DNA of 64,000 nt from Pirellulaceae bacterium (GTDB lineage Bacteria > Planctomycetota > Planctomycetia > Pirellulales > Pirellulaceae): NCBI GenBank assembly GCA_022448315.1, contig JAKVCA010000015.1:265142-329141 (forward strand), written 5' to 3'. The notes under the pieces were generated by a model, which made no database searches, was not told where the DNA came from, and saw only the letters and a program-made list of their open reading frames with translations. Made by a program: the position numbers and the translations under genes. Shown here piece by piece: positions 27,776 to 37,187 of the stretch. Every line of letters starts with the position of its first letter. Position 1 is the first letter of the stretch.

Positions 27776-28366
27776 TCATGTGCCTGTAGCAGTCCGCTCA
27801 ATATCCAGCAGGTCGCAAGATCGTTCCAGAAGTTTCTCGATAGGAAAAGGTTTATTCAGGAAGTCGTCAGCACCTGCGACGCGGAGTTCCGCGATTTTAT
27901 CCTGCTCGACCATTCCCGAAATGCAGATGATTTTGACGGCTTCAAGGTTACTGTCGCTCCGTACTCGTTGGCAGACCTCCTTGCCGTTGATGTCCGGCAG
28001 CATAACGTCAAGGACGACGAGGTCAGGGCGGAATTCCTTCACCAACATCCCGGCATCGAAGCCGTTGTTGGCACTACGCACATCGAATCGACCATCTCGC
28101 TCAAACACGTCGACCATCAGTTCAACGAGTTCCACGTCGTCATCAACGATGAGCACTTTGCGCTTGCCACTTTCCAGAGCATCCGTGGGGATTCCGTTGT
28201 CTTTCATGAAGGCGAACAGTTGGTCCCGTGGGATGCGACGAAACCGACTACCGGGAACCCTGAAACCTTTGAGCGTTCCGTTGTCGAAACAACGGATAAT
28301 GGTCTGCTGGCTGACCTTGCATATCTTCGCCGCTTCACCAGTCGTAAAAACAGTTTTCATGCTCAT
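27776..28366 (-). CDS. Response regulator with N-terminal excisionase/MerR-like DNA-binding domain and C-terminal receiver (196 aa)
   Basis: The first 60 residues form an excisionase-type helix-turn-helix (FTTGEAAKICKVSQQTIIRC...RVPGSRFRRIPRDQL). The receiver follows (70-190) with acidic pocket D75/D76/D77, phosphoacceptor D120 in VVLDVMLPD, Ser150 and Lys172, all conserved. The usual order of a response regulator is reversed: DNA-binding first, receiver last. This arrangement is frequent in planctomycetes. ATG 28366 or 28360 may be used; neither has a well-placed Shine-Dalgarno site. The gene has a strong promoter and its own terminator, and may be partnered with the kinase downstream. Target genes unknown. 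Confidence 0.92.
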   Translation of the reverse strand: MSMKTVFTTGEAAKICKVSQQTIIRCFDNGTLKGFRVPGSRFRRIPRDQLFAFMKDNGIPTDALESGKRKVLIVDDDVELVELMVDVFERDGRFDVRSANNGFDAGMLVKEFRPDLVVLDVMLPDINGKEVCQRVRSDSNLEAVKIICISGMVEQDKIAELRVAGADDFLNKPFPIEKLLERSCDLLDIERTATGT

Positions 28367-28593
28367 GACAAAAAACCATCCTCTCCTTAGCCGATGGTTG
28401 CTCCTAATGACGCGACGGACAAATTCACCAAGGATTTAAAACGTGGTGCAATCCGTCGCAGCAGGGATAGACCCGAACTTCCTTATTCAACCGAACTTCG
28501 CGTTGTCCGCAAAGCTCACATCTCACTTGTGCAATGTAACCGACTGCAATGACCGTAATTTCCGGCCTTGCCGACGTTTACCAACCCCCGCGG

Positions 28594-28621
28594 ATTATAT
28601 CGGTTGTTCCGGTCGAGTCAA
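28594..28621 (-). promoter_or_regulatory. Strong sigma-70-type promoter for the response regulator
   Basis: On the minus strand TTGACT (5/6) and TATAAT (6/6) are separated by 16 bp. The resulting leader of about 220 nt before the ATG is long for this window. Confidence 0.65.
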
Positions 28622-28858
28622 TATTAATCATTTTTCTTTAAGTGCCTATTTTAAATGCTCTTAAGAACAAACGCCTGCCTTTTTCACCACTTTTACCGAT
28701 AAAGGATGGTTAATTTGGGTAAAATTTGACGCCTTGAGTCCGGTTTTGGCTCCGTTGCATCCTGGCATTCTTCGAGCGACGAGTGATTCGTTTTGCGTTG
28801 AGAATTCCAAGAAGAGCTAGCAATTTTAGTCACGCTTCGTCAATGAACGCGATCTGGA

Positions 28859-28886
28859 TTGCATGAATCCGGTGTTCTGGTATTAC
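28859..28886 (+). promoter_or_regulatory. Weak candidate promoter for the lipoprotein at 29049
   Basis: TTGCAT, then 16 bp, then TATTAC with an extended -10 TG just before. The -35 match is poor. Confidence 0.25.
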
Positions 28887-29048
28887 TCCCCTACTGCCTG
28901 CGAAAAAGTTTGAGGGGTACATCAGAAGATTCTGTGGTGTTATCCGTGCAATTTGTACGAGAGCCATGCGAAACAAGATTCGCTCATAGAACATGAAACC
29001 CCACAGCTGCCGCAGCTCAGGGGAAATTAAAACTCGTATTCGACAGGG

Positions 29049-29936
29049 ATGTCATTGTCGTCTCTTAGTGGTGCATCAAAGCCGAATTTCCGTCAGTGGC
29101 ATTGGTTGGCCCACCTAGACGGAATTTTAAAAACCCTTTGTGCAATGGTCTGTGCATGGGGTATTCTCAGCCTCTCCGGCTGTGGCACCACGACGAAAAA
29201 GAGCGTCACTGAGCAGTTGCTCGTCAGTGATGCCGTCGATCACGCCATTCAGCAACTCGACTTTACGCACATTCGCGGAGAGAAGGTTTTTCTCGACGTC
29301 TCATACATGAACACGATTGCTGCGACGCCAGGCATGGCTTGGGTCAACGCCAGTTATGTTCAAAGTTCGTTACGGCAACATCTTTTAGCGTCCCACTGTC
29401 TCCTGCAAGACACAAAAGAGCACGCGGATGTGATTGTCGAACCTCGTTTGGGGGCGATGGGTGCCGACAGCCACAATGTGATTTATGGGTTTCCACAGAA
29501 CAGTGTTCTCGCAACGGCAGCAACACTGTTTCCCAATTCTCCGCCCTTGCCAACGCTTCCCGAATTATCGATCGGGAAGCAGTCGGTGCAGTACGGCGCC
29601 GCAAAGCTGGCCGTATTTGCCTATCGTCGCGACACCAGAGAGCCTGTATGGCAGTCAGGGATGCTCGTTGGCAAGAGCAACTCTCGAGATATCTGGGTTC
29701 TGGGGGCAGGGCCGCTGCAGTCAGGAACGATTTACGCGTCCCCAAGATTTGCCGGTGAACGACTGGTGACACTGCTTACGCTTGGGCAAAAACGCGAACG
29801 ACCGTTGAAACAGTCTCCGGTCAATTATATGGCGGAATTGCATTGGTCGAGTCCCGTACCCGAGGACGAATCTGAAGTTAGCGAGGTGCAGATGGCCGAA
29901 GCCGGCAGTTCCGAGTCTGAAACGGAAACCAAATAG
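29049..29936 (+). CDS. Lipoprotein, possibly DUF6655-like (295 aa)
   Basis: A hydrophobic segment ends in the lipobox LSLSGC (around residue 45), so the mature protein should be lipid-anchored in the envelope. The core (FLDVSYMNTIAATPGMAWVNASYVQSSLRQHLLASHC through DVIVEPRLGAMGADSHNVIYGFPQ, cut here) suggests an alpha/beta domain similar to small planctomycete lipoproteins of the DUF6655 group; I am only moderately sure. SRDIWVLGAGPLQSGTIYAS and the ASPRFAGERL end are other notable parts. The C-terminal 30 residues are Glu/Ser-rich and probably disordered. Residues before the hydrophobic segment form an unusually long n-region, so the real start may be an internal codon. Confidence 0.65.
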   Translation: MSLSSLSGASKPNFRQWHWLAHLDGILKTLCAMVCAWGILSLSGCGTTTKKSVTEQLLVSDAVDHAIQQLDFTHIRGEKVFLDVSYMNTIAATPGMAWVNASYVQSSLRQHLLASHCLLQDTKEHADVIVEPRLGAMGADSHNVIYGFPQNSVLATAATLFPNSPPLPTLPELSIGKQSVQYGAAKLAVFAYRRDTREPVWQSGMLVGKSNSRDIWVLGAGPLQSGTIYASPRFAGERLVTLLTLGQKRERPLKQSPVNYMAELHWSSPVPEDESEVSEVQMAEAGSSESETETK

Positions 29937-30305
29937 ACGGGCTTCTGAGTTTGGATTAGGCAACCTTTCAAAAGTTATCTTTCTTCGAGCCCTTGGCGTG
30001 ATCTTGGTTCGGTACCGTGGTCTTTCGATTCATACACGAGGGACTCTTGCCGCCCGCCCGGTGCTGTCTGATAAAGATACGGTGACAAGGGTTGCTGGAA
30101 TGCGGCCGCGCTTTCGCCCGCGTTGAGGGTGAAGGTCTGAGGCTCAACTTTCGCAGGGGTGAGATTGATTTTCACTGCTACGAAAGGTTCAAATGAGGGT
30201 GCGGAACCCTTACTGTTGAACGGAGATGCCAAACTTGTTGACTGAAGTCCTCTCAGGACCGCTTCTGGCGTTTTTCTGACCCTGCGAATTGCACAGGAGC
30301 CTTTG
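29937..30305. other. Intergenic region before the four-repeat protein
   Basis: About 370 bp. It holds an uncertain minus-strand frame (29975-30232, 85 aa, no recognised domain) and a small inverted repeat GTCCT-CTC-AGGAC at 30247-30259. AGGAG at 30295-30299 serves the next gene. Confidence 0.35.
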
Positions 30306-32426
30306 ATGCCTCGAACTGAATTCCGTTTGTCCTGTTTTCGAGTTGGGTATTTGAGTCTGGCGTACGTCCTGCTGTCTTCGCTTCAACCCGTCAACGCCCA
30401 ACAGGAACTTGCCGACAGGGTTCTTCGTGATCTTCACTACTGTTTTGAATTACGGATTGATGATGACCGCTGGCAAATCCTGAACGAAGCGAGTGCACAA
30501 CGCACGCTTCCCGATTGTATCGCTGGAATCGTCGCTCCGAATGGGCGAATGGGAATGGTGATCGTTGAGCCACTTCCCGAGGGAACGCTCGAGGATTATC
30601 GACAGCTCGTAAGGGCATCGATTGGCGAACTGATGACTGTGGAGGACGAAAAAAAAATCGAATTCCGCGGCCTGCCCGCCTACCGGATTCAAATTGTCGG
30701 TACGGTTTCAGGGACCCAGTTTCGGTTTGTGAAGGTGATTCTGCTGCACAAGGGTTTCGGTTACCAGGTCGCGGCTTGGGGACTCGGGAGCGAAGTAGAT
30801 GCACAGGGAGGGCAGCTCGAAGCTCTGATCGAGACGTTTCGTTTGACCGAAGGTGTGCCCCGGATTCGAGTGAATGAGTTTCGAGTCAATCACTATGACG
30901 ATGTTGGCATCGAAGTTAAAGATGGTGTCTTTCGGAGCAGCATTTCCGGTGTTTCTCTTTCGCCGCCGGATGACTGGCGATTGATTTTGGGGACGGAACT
31001 CAAAACGCTGAATCCGGATGCTGAAATCGGTTGGGCACACGAAGAGGGCTCGGTCTATGGGTTCGTGCTTACCGAGCCGATCGAAGATGCATCGGCCGCC
31101 GATTACTTGACGGAGATCGATCAGGCCACACTTGAAGAACTTCGAGTGTCGTATGGAACCTTGACGCCTCAACGCTCCGTCAAATGGAGCCTTTTTGGAG
31201 AATCGGTTGAATTCAAAGTGGTGACCACCGAAAAGTTGCCACGATTTCGCTACTATCGAACGGCTGTGAGAAAAAATGGGTACGCCATCCGCCTGCTGGC
31301 TTGGCATTTCGAAGGGGAGCAAAACTGGCAGGAGAGTCTTAAGCAGGTGATCGGGAAGCTTCGGATTGCAGAGGGGGAGGCACTGACTCAGTTGCGAGAC
31401 AGGCTTTCATCTCGGCCTGACCCTCAAACGCTCATCGGTCCGGGATTCTCAGTCCGGGAAGGGCTTTATCAGTTTTTTCCTCTGGGTTTGAAGTGGCGAA
31501 AGCCCGTTGGAATGTGGCGGGTGCTGACTCCCGAGGACGCCGCATTGATTAATCCTGACGGATTGTTGGTAGCGAATGATGTCCAAAGCGGGATCTGGGG
31601 CATGTTGGTCGCTGAAGATCTGCAAGGGATCGATCTTGATCATCAGGGTTACCATGACCTTGTCATGAAAGGTGTTTATGGAGCGGACCATAAACTGGAC
31701 GCTCAGGTCAAAGAGGTGGAGAGTGCTGGGCAGACCTTCAAAACGGTCGTCGGTGATCAGCGATTCGAAGGGGTGGTTTTTCGCTATCGAGTAGCGACCA
31801 CCGTTCGCAACAACATTGCCTACCAGTGTGTTATATGGGGCCTGAAGGCAAATCCTGCCGTTCAGTCGGTCGACTTGGATCACTTCTGGAAAGGACTGAG
31901 TTGGGCCGATGGGCCGGCGCCGCCCTCTGAGGAGCGGGTCGACGGAACCTACTACGATTACCGAACCGGTTTTTCGTTCAAGCCCCCCGGTTTCCGTTGG
32001 CGATTGTCCGAACAAATGCAACCCGAAATTGCTGGCATGGGAAATCAGGCGCTGTGGAATCGTCCGGGGCAGTTCATTATGGCGGTTGCGATTCAACCGG
32101 ATCCAACGGCAATCGAACCGGCAGGACTCACAGATCTTGCCAACCGGTTTCTGGCCTCGACCTACGGCGAACTGCTACGACAGCAACCGGAGATTACCGA
32201 GACGGATCTTGACGGTGTTGCGTGCGAGCAAAGGATCTGGCGAGGTGACCGAGAGTCGGTCGCCGCTGTCGTGGTCAACCGAAACAAGGTGACCTACTTT
32301 GTGGTTGTGTTCGACGCGACAGGCAAGATTGACAACCTCGTCGACTTGGTCCGGGAGAAGTTCAGTTTCATCGGGCCCGAGAGAGTAAGCGAGCCGAACA
32401 CCGGCGACCCATCGCCCAAAAACTGA
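30306..32426 (+). CDS. Exported protein made of four tandem ~145-residue domains (706 aa)
   Basis: I do not recognise the function. The start at ATG 30306 has AGGAG 6 bp ahead; the TTG directly before it is an alternative. A signal peptide ends near VNAQQ. The rest is four tandem copies of one domain, at about 44-182, 206-353, 382-532 and 548-690. Each has a start with P-xW-R-L (DDDRWQIL, PPDDWRLILG, PVGMWRVLTP, PPGFRWRLSE), a middle strand with G-V/F-V-x-E (GMVIVEPLPEG, YGFVLTEPIED, WGMLVAEDLQG, IMAVAIQPDP), and an end with an N-x-A-Y/V-x-x-V/L strand and W or F. The pattern recalls PsbP/Mog1-like alpha-beta sandwich domains. No partner genes. Confidence 0.75.
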   Translation: MPRTEFRLSCFRVGYLSLAYVLLSSLQPVNAQQELADRVLRDLHYCFELRIDDDRWQILNEASAQRTLPDCIAGIVAPNGRMGMVIVEPLPEGTLEDYRQLVRASIGELMTVEDEKKIEFRGLPAYRIQIVGTVSGTQFRFVKVILLHKGFGYQVAAWGLGSEVDAQGGQLEALIETFRLTEGVPRIRVNEFRVNHYDDVGIEVKDGVFRSSISGVSLSPPDDWRLILGTELKTLNPDAEIGWAHEEGSVYGFVLTEPIEDASAADYLTEIDQATLEELRVSYGTLTPQRSVKWSLFGESVEFKVVTTEKLPRFRYYRTAVRKNGYAIRLLAWHFEGEQNWQESLKQVIGKLRIAEGEALTQLRDRLSSRPDPQTLIGPGFSVREGLYQFFPLGLKWRKPVGMWRVLTPEDAALINPDGLLVANDVQSGIWGMLVAEDLQGIDLDHQGYHDLVMKGVYGADHKLDAQVKEVESAGQTFKTVVGDQRFEGVVFRYRVATTVRNNIAYQCVIWGLKANPAVQSVDLDHFWKGLSWADGPAPPSEERVDGTYYDYRTGFSFKPPGFRWRLSEQMQPEIAGMGNQALWNRPGQFIMAVAIQPDPTAIEPAGLTDLANRFLASTYGELLRQQPEITETDLDGVACEQRIWRGDRESVAAVVVNRNKVTYFVVVFDATGKIDNLVDLVREKFSFIGPERVSEPNTGDPSPKN

Positions 32427-32536
32427 ATCTGGCCTGGTGCTATCAGACCCGTCGATTCGGAGAGGCCTGGTCGGTAAGAGACCGTGAAGGTCGGAAAACT
32501 CGTTGCGCCGCTTACGTTTCTTTTTTAGGGTACCCG

Positions 32537-34345
32537 TCAGCTCGCCGCCGAAATTCGCCAGTCCAGCAAGTGCAGTTCTACTTTTCGGAAGCCGCGAAAC
32601 TCGTTTACGACCGGTCGAAATGCCACATCGATCGACCGGCCCGCTTCCGCGAGATTTTCCGCCCACTCGCCTTTGCCGAACGCCACAGCTCTCAGCTTGG
32701 CTTGACGGTGCTGGAGATTGACCGAGAGGTGTCGTTCACCCGCCCCCATGCGTTTGGGCGGTTCCACCAGTTCCACACCTCGTGTGCAAAGGATGGGACG
32801 CGGGTTGCCTTGACCGAATGGAGCAAGCCGCTCCATCTGTTCGAGGGTGGAAAGGTTCAATTCGGAGAAACTGACCTCGGAGTCAATTTCGAGTTCGGGG
32901 ATCCGGTCTGATTTGGATAATGCCTGAGCCACCTCTTCGAGGAATGCTTCCCGAAATTCTTCCAGTCGATCTTCCGAGATTCGCAGTCCAGCAGCCGCTT
33001 TGTGACCTCCAAACGTCTCGAGGTATCCGGAACACCGGCTGAGCGTCTGGTAGAGATCGACGCCACTGATGGTGCGAGCGGAGCCGGTTCCTGGCTTGAG
33101 CCCTGCCGGATCCATCGCGATAAGAATGGTGGGGCGGTGATGTTTTTCCGCGAGTCGACCCGCGACGATACCGATTACGCCGGCATGCCAACTGCGATCC
33201 GCCAAGACGAATGCGGAATCATTTTCGGCGTCAAACGTGTTCTTGATCTGGTCGGAGGCGGAACGGTAAATGGAGCGATCGATGGAGTCCCTGTCGGTGT
33301 TCAGTTTGTGGATATGCGCGGCAAGTTCTCGCCCGCGTTCGGGATCCTTGGTCAGCAGAAGCTCGACACCCAGACGTGCTTGGCCAAGGCGTCCTGCTGC
33401 ATTTAGTCGAGGCGCAAGTGTAAACCCGATGTCTTCGCTCGATAATGAGGACTTGGAATCGAGCTTGGTGATTTCCATTAGGTTCGAAAGTCCCACCGGC
33501 GGTTTCTGTTTCAGGCAATGCAAGCCGTGCGCGACGAGAGTTCGGTTCTCATCCACGAGAGAAACCACGTCGGCCACGGTTCCGATTGCGGCAAGCGCCA
33601 AGGCTTGAAACAGGTATTCCCGCAGGTGAGGAGCGACCTTGGGTGAGTCGTTCTCCCCGCTCGCGAGTTGGCAAAGACGCCACGCCACTTTGAATGCAAC
33701 GCCGGCACCACATAGATCGCCGAAGGGATAATCATGCCCCGGAAGTCTCGGGTGAACCAAAGCGACGGCCTCCGGAAGCTGATCTCCCATCTGATGATGA
33801 TCGGTAATGACTAGCTTGAGTCCGAGGCGTTTTGCTGTCTGCGCGTGGTCGACACTCGCGATGCCGCAGTCGACCGTAACCACCATGCTCGCACCCTGCG
33901 CGGCGAGCTTTTCTAGAGCATCGTGTCCAAGACCGTATCCGTCATCCAGTCGATTGGGCACAAAATATTTGACATCAGCCCCAAGCTTTTCGAGGCAGCT
34001 CACCAAAATCGCGGTAGAAGTCATACCATCGGCGTCGTAGTCGCCGTACACGACGATTTTCTCTTTGGCTGAAACGGAGTCCCACAAGGCGTCGGCAGCG
34101 GCGGCACAACCGGGAAGCAACTCAGGGTCCCTGAGATTGCTCATTTTGTTTTCGAGAAAGTGGTTGCAATCTTCTGGTGTCTTCAATCCGCGTAAGGTCA
34201 GCAGTCGGGCTGCGACCGGAGAGACCCGACATTGTTCCTCAAAGTGCCGTGCGAGCCCCTCGTCAAAAATGCGCATCTGCCACTTTTTGGCGACATGAGA
34301 GTTTGAAGAATCCGAAGTCTTCAAGGATGTTTCTCCATATCGCAA
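32537..34345 (-). CDS. recJ: Single-stranded-DNA-specific exonuclease RecJ (602 aa)
   Basis: RecJ is a 5'-3' single-strand exonuclease in recombination and repair (RecFOR pathway, mismatch and base excision repair). DHH-family motifs are seen: DYDADG (102-107), DCGIASVDHA, and TDHHQMGDQLPEA with DHH at 182-184; these bind the metal ions. The DHHA1 part GRLAEKHHRPTILIAM and the C-terminal OB-fold (APFGQGNPRPILCTRGV) are intact. The start is uncertain: ATG 34345 or 34276 (residue 24) may be right; both lie just before a conserved region. Its C-terminus ends near the converging four-repeat gene; upstream lies rpmG with a terminator between, so recJ has its own promoter. Confidence 0.93.
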   Translation of the reverse strand: MRYGETSLKTSDSSNSHVAKKWQMRIFDEGLARHFEEQCRVSPVAARLLTLRGLKTPEDCNHFLENKMSNLRDPELLPGCAAAADALWDSVSAKEKIVVYGDYDADGMTSTAILVSCLEKLGADVKYFVPNRLDDGYGLGHDALEKLAAQGASMVVTVDCGIASVDHAQTAKRLGLKLVITDHHQMGDQLPEAVALVHPRLPGHDYPFGDLCGAGVAFKVAWRLCQLASGENDSPKVAPHLREYLFQALALAAIGTVADVVSLVDENRTLVAHGLHCLKQKPPVGLSNLMEITKLDSKSSLSSEDIGFTLAPRLNAAGRLGQARLGVELLLTKDPERGRELAAHIHKLNTDRDSIDRSIYRSASDQIKNTFDAENDSAFVLADRSWHAGVIGIVAGRLAEKHHRPTILIAMDPAGLKPGTGSARTISGVDLYQTLSRCSGYLETFGGHKAAAGLRISEDRLEEFREAFLEEVAQALSKSDRIPELEIDSEVSFSELNLSTLEQMERLAPFGQGNPRPILCTRGVELVEPPKRMGAGERHLSVNLQHRQAKLRAVAFGKGEWAENLAEAGRSIDVAFRPVVNEFRGFRKVELHLLDWRISAAS

Positions 34346-34362
34346 AGGGGCAATGCGTCTGT

Positions 34363-34402
34363 AAAAAAAGACGCGTCGCTTTGAAATTCAAGGCAACGCG
34401 TC
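34363..34402 (-). terminator. Rho-independent terminator for rpmG
   Basis: On the minus strand the stem GACGCGT / ACGCGTC, extended by weaker pairs, is followed by seven T residues. Confidence 0.8.
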
Positions 34403-34498
34403 CTTTGAGTTGATGAGTCGTGAACGGTACGAACTCCAAGGCTCGTTGACCATTCTGGCCGAGGTGTCGCGGAACGGTAGACCCGCGACTTCAGCAAG

Positions 34499-34663
34499 TT
34501 ACTTTTTCTTCTCGTTGTGCACGGTGTGACGCCGCAGGCGGGGGGAATACTTTTTGAGCTTCAATTTTTCGCCGCCCGGTTTGCGTCGGACGGTGTAGTT
34601 GTAGTCGCCCGTCTCTTCGCACACGAGAAATACGGTTTCGACCTTCTTTTTGCTTTTCGCCAT
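34499..34663 (-). CDS. rpmG: 50S ribosomal protein L33 (54 aa)
   Basis: L33 is a small protein of the large ribosomal subunit. The ATG at 34663 begins MAKSKKKVETVFLVCEETG; the ORF continues upstream to 34690 but that nine-residue extension is not family-like. The length, NYTVRRKPGGEKLKLKKYSP and the basic C-terminus are typical. Only one cysteine remains (C15), and the four zinc-ligand cysteines of the C+ type are missing, so this is the zinc-free form. A terminator follows. It is followed in the same direction by recJ, but with a terminator between them. Confidence 0.95.
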   Translation of the reverse strand: MAKSKKKVETVFLVCEETGDYNYTVRRKPGGEKLKLKKYSPRLRRHTVHNEKKK

Positions 34664-35152
34664 CTCTTCGTTCTCCGACGTCCCAATCACCTGACCGTCC
34701 GGTGATTCACCCCGACAGTCGTCTAGCTTATGTCAGACCCGCGATTGCGGATTCAGTTTTTCATTCAAATGCCAGTTTTCGCCGAAAACCGACCAGTATC
34801 TTTGCCTCGGCTTTTTTTCTAATTCAAATCCGCCCCGGATCGCGCTTTGACGGGCGAATAAAGCGTCGCTTCGCGGCCAACAAGCCATAAAGCGGACCGG
34901 AATCGCAATAGTGTACCGAAACTCGCCCGACAGGAAAGTGGGATTTTCCGGAATATCCGCGCTCATACCAGCCGAAGCAGTTTGGCTAATTCCCGTATTT
35001 ACTAGCCTAAGTGGGTGGTTTATCGTTTGGGCCGTTCAAAAGGCTTACACTTCTTCAGGAGAAATTGTTAACATAGAAATCGATGACTTATTTGGTCCCG
35101 ACACCATACTCCTCTGGACGCTGGGCGTTTGTTGACGTTGGAGAAGACAGTG
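34664..35152. other. Divergent intergenic region, rpmG / squalene-repeat gene
   Basis: About 490 bp. It must hold both promoters, but no clear -35/-10 pair was found. GGAG at 35140-35143 serves the gene at 35153. Confidence 0.45.
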
Positions 35153-36736
35153 ATGGCTGAAGAACTACCCTCAATGCCACAAGGTAATCCCCCTGAGGTT
35201 GAAACGGCGAGCGACAGCCCCGATGAGCGGCCGTCGAATAATGCAAGCGAACCGAAGGTCGGCCATCGGTTTGTGGTTTTCGCACTGCTGCCAAGTTGGA
35301 TGGTCAGCATGTTGGTGCATGCGATTTTGATCATCCTTTTGGCTTTGATCAACTTTTCCAAGCCTGCCCGCGAGTACTTGCAAGTGATTGCGGATCGACA
35401 GCCGGAGGTGGAGGAGCTTGACGAGTTCGAGCTTGACGAGATCATCCCGGTGGACGAGCAGGTTCTTGAGAATCAGCAACCGTTGGAGTCGGAACCGGTT
35501 CCGGATTCATCGCTTGAAGCCAATGCGGACGTGCCGTTCACAGACAAATTCGAAGATGCGACCTTCGATATTTCTGTCGACGCGCCGACAGAAAATTTTG
35601 CTCCGACCGATTTGTTGACGACTCCATTTGGTCAGTTGGCGTCGAACGCGACGGGCGGGCGAGCTGGAGCTCGCAGGGCCCAGATGGTGAAAGAAGCTGG
35701 TGGTAGCGAGGGTAGCGAGCGAGCCGTGCAAATGGCGCTGAAATGGATCGCGGCGCATCAGCTACCTGATGGGAGTTGGAATTTTAATCACCAAGTCGGT
35801 CCCGGGCCGCACCGGAATTCGCCTGACCCCGGCGAAGCACAGGCTGCCGTGAATGGGGCGACGGCTTTGGCATTGCTCCCCTTCCTCGGCGCTGGACAAA
35901 CCCATCTTGAAGGTAAGTACAAGCAGACCGTACTCAAGGGACTGAAGTTCCTGATCAACAACCAACGGCCAGCTGGAGGTGGTGGAACATTCAGCGAACG
36001 TGAAGGGAACATGTATTCTCATGGCCTTTGCACCATCGCCTTGACCGAAGCATACGCGATGACCAACGATCGGAATTTGATTGCTCCGGCGCAAGCCGCA
36101 ATCAATTACATCGTTTATGCTCAGGATCCGGTCGGAGGTGGCTGGAGATATTCGCCTCGTCAGCCCGGTGACACTTCGGTTGTCGGGTGGCAGTTGATGG
36201 GTCTCAAAAGCGGTTTGATGGGCTATCTTGAAGTTCCACCCAACACGATTCGGGGTTCAGAAAAGTTTCTGGAGTCCGTTTCTCAAAATGGTGGCGGAAG
36301 CTACGGCTATGTCTCCCCGGGCCGATCTCCAGCGACAACGGCCGTAGGACTGCTCTGCCGCATGTATCTCGGCTGGGAAAAGGATCACCCTGGCATCATC
36401 AAGGGGGTTGAGTTTCTGAGTAATACGGGACCCTCGAAGCCAGGTGGCAATCGAGGCAACCAGGCTGACATGTACTTCAACTATTACGCAACCCAGGTCA
36501 TGCGTCACTACGGCGGGTCCGAGTGGGAAAAGTGGAATGCGGCGACTCGGGATTGGTTGGTCGATTCACAGGAAAAGGAAGGCAACCTCGCTGGAAGTTG
36601 GCACTTTCCACACACCTGGGCGAACCGAGGTGGCCGGCTCTACAATACGGCCATGGGATGCATGATCCTTGAAGTCTACTATCGCCACATGCCCATTTAC
36701 GGGAACAAGGCGACCGAGGAAGAGTTCCCACTGTAG
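35153..36736 (+). CDS. Membrane-anchored squalene-oxidase-repeat protein, paralog 1 (527 aa)
   Basis: One membrane helix (about 41-69, with SMLVHAILIILLALINF) near the N-terminus resembles the anchor of TonB-like proteins. It is followed by an acidic stretch (EVEELDEFELDEIIP). The rest, from residue 185 on, is a prenyltransferase/squalene-oxidase-type alpha/alpha barrel: HQLPDGSWNF, GLKFLINNQRP, AQDPVGGGWRYSPRQPGD, TSVVGWQLMGLKS, VSQNGGGSYGY and NYYATQVMRHYGG. The DxDD catalytic motif of squalene-hopene cyclases is absent. ATG 35153 is chosen because GGAG lies 9 bp ahead; the upstream TTG is less likely. A terminator follows. It has a paralog 450 bp downstream. The role is unknown. Confidence 0.85.
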   Translation: MAEELPSMPQGNPPEVETASDSPDERPSNNASEPKVGHRFVVFALLPSWMVSMLVHAILIILLALINFSKPAREYLQVIADRQPEVEELDEFELDEIIPVDEQVLENQQPLESEPVPDSSLEANADVPFTDKFEDATFDISVDAPTENFAPTDLLTTPFGQLASNATGGRAGARRAQMVKEAGGSEGSERAVQMALKWIAAHQLPDGSWNFNHQVGPGPHRNSPDPGEAQAAVNGATALALLPFLGAGQTHLEGKYKQTVLKGLKFLINNQRPAGGGGTFSEREGNMYSHGLCTIALTEAYAMTNDRNLIAPAQAAINYIVYAQDPVGGGWRYSPRQPGDTSVVGWQLMGLKSGLMGYLEVPPNTIRGSEKFLESVSQNGGGSYGYVSPGRSPATTAVGLLCRMYLGWEKDHPGIIKGVEFLSNTGPSKPGGNRGNQADMYFNYYATQVMRHYGGSEWEKWNAATRDWLVDSQEKEGNLAGSWHFPHTWANRGGRLYNTAMGCMILEVYYRHMPIYGNKATEEEFPL

Positions 36737-36796
36737 AGGTTATGTGGCCTGAGTGGCTAGACGGGCTGATCCGGCCACGGAAACATCAAGCATGAT

Positions 36797-36822
36797 AAAG
36801 GGCAGCGTTCGCTGCCCTTTTT
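36797..36822 (+). terminator. Rho-independent terminator after paralog 1
   Basis: Perfect 10-bp stem AAAGGGCAGC / GCTGCCCTTT with the tetraloop GTTC, running into five T residues. Confidence 0.88.
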
Positions 36823-37187
36823 GTTGCGCGAGAAGAGTCCAGGGAGATATTTCCGAGCATCGGCAGCAAAAAAAGGCAAATTAAAACCGTTTTGCTCAGC
36901 ATCACGCGGTTTGTATTTGAAGTCGCAACCTACACTTTCAGGTTCCAGTCCCAGAAATACGTGGCATGTGTAGGCGACTCGAAGTGATGATTGATGAGGT
37001 TTTCTCCTTCGATCAAAATGACAGACCGCCTCTTCACACCAACAAGTCTCGAACATTTCGGAGCGTGGGAACCTGCTAGTAGCATGTGCCCGTGAAACTC
37101 GCCTGTAAAAAAAGACTGTAAAACAAGAGACTGTGAAACGAGACCGCGACGTTCCACCCATCGTGTCCACTGACCCACGTGAATCTC
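36823..37187. other. Intergenic region between the two squalene-repeat paralogs
   Basis: About 365 bp. No promoter could be called with confidence. Around 37110-37142 an imperfect direct repeat (GACTGTAAAACAA then GACTGTGAAACGA) is seen. Confidence 0.4.

Larger units (their letters stand above)
28367..29048. other. Divergent intergenic region, response regulator / lipoprotein
   Basis: About 680 bp. The part from 28590 to 28720 is clearly AT-rich compared with neighbours. It holds a strong minus-strand promoter at 28594-28621 and a weak plus-strand candidate at 28859-28886. A frame at 28443-28664 (plus) is not protein-like. Confidence 0.6.

Noticed and set aside
28443..28664. 73-aa plus-strand frame in the divergent region
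   Set aside because: It runs over the strong minus-strand promoter and has no protein-like features.
29975..30232. 85-aa minus-strand frame as a small gene
   Set aside because: No signal, domain or good ribosome-binding site; could be real but not supported.
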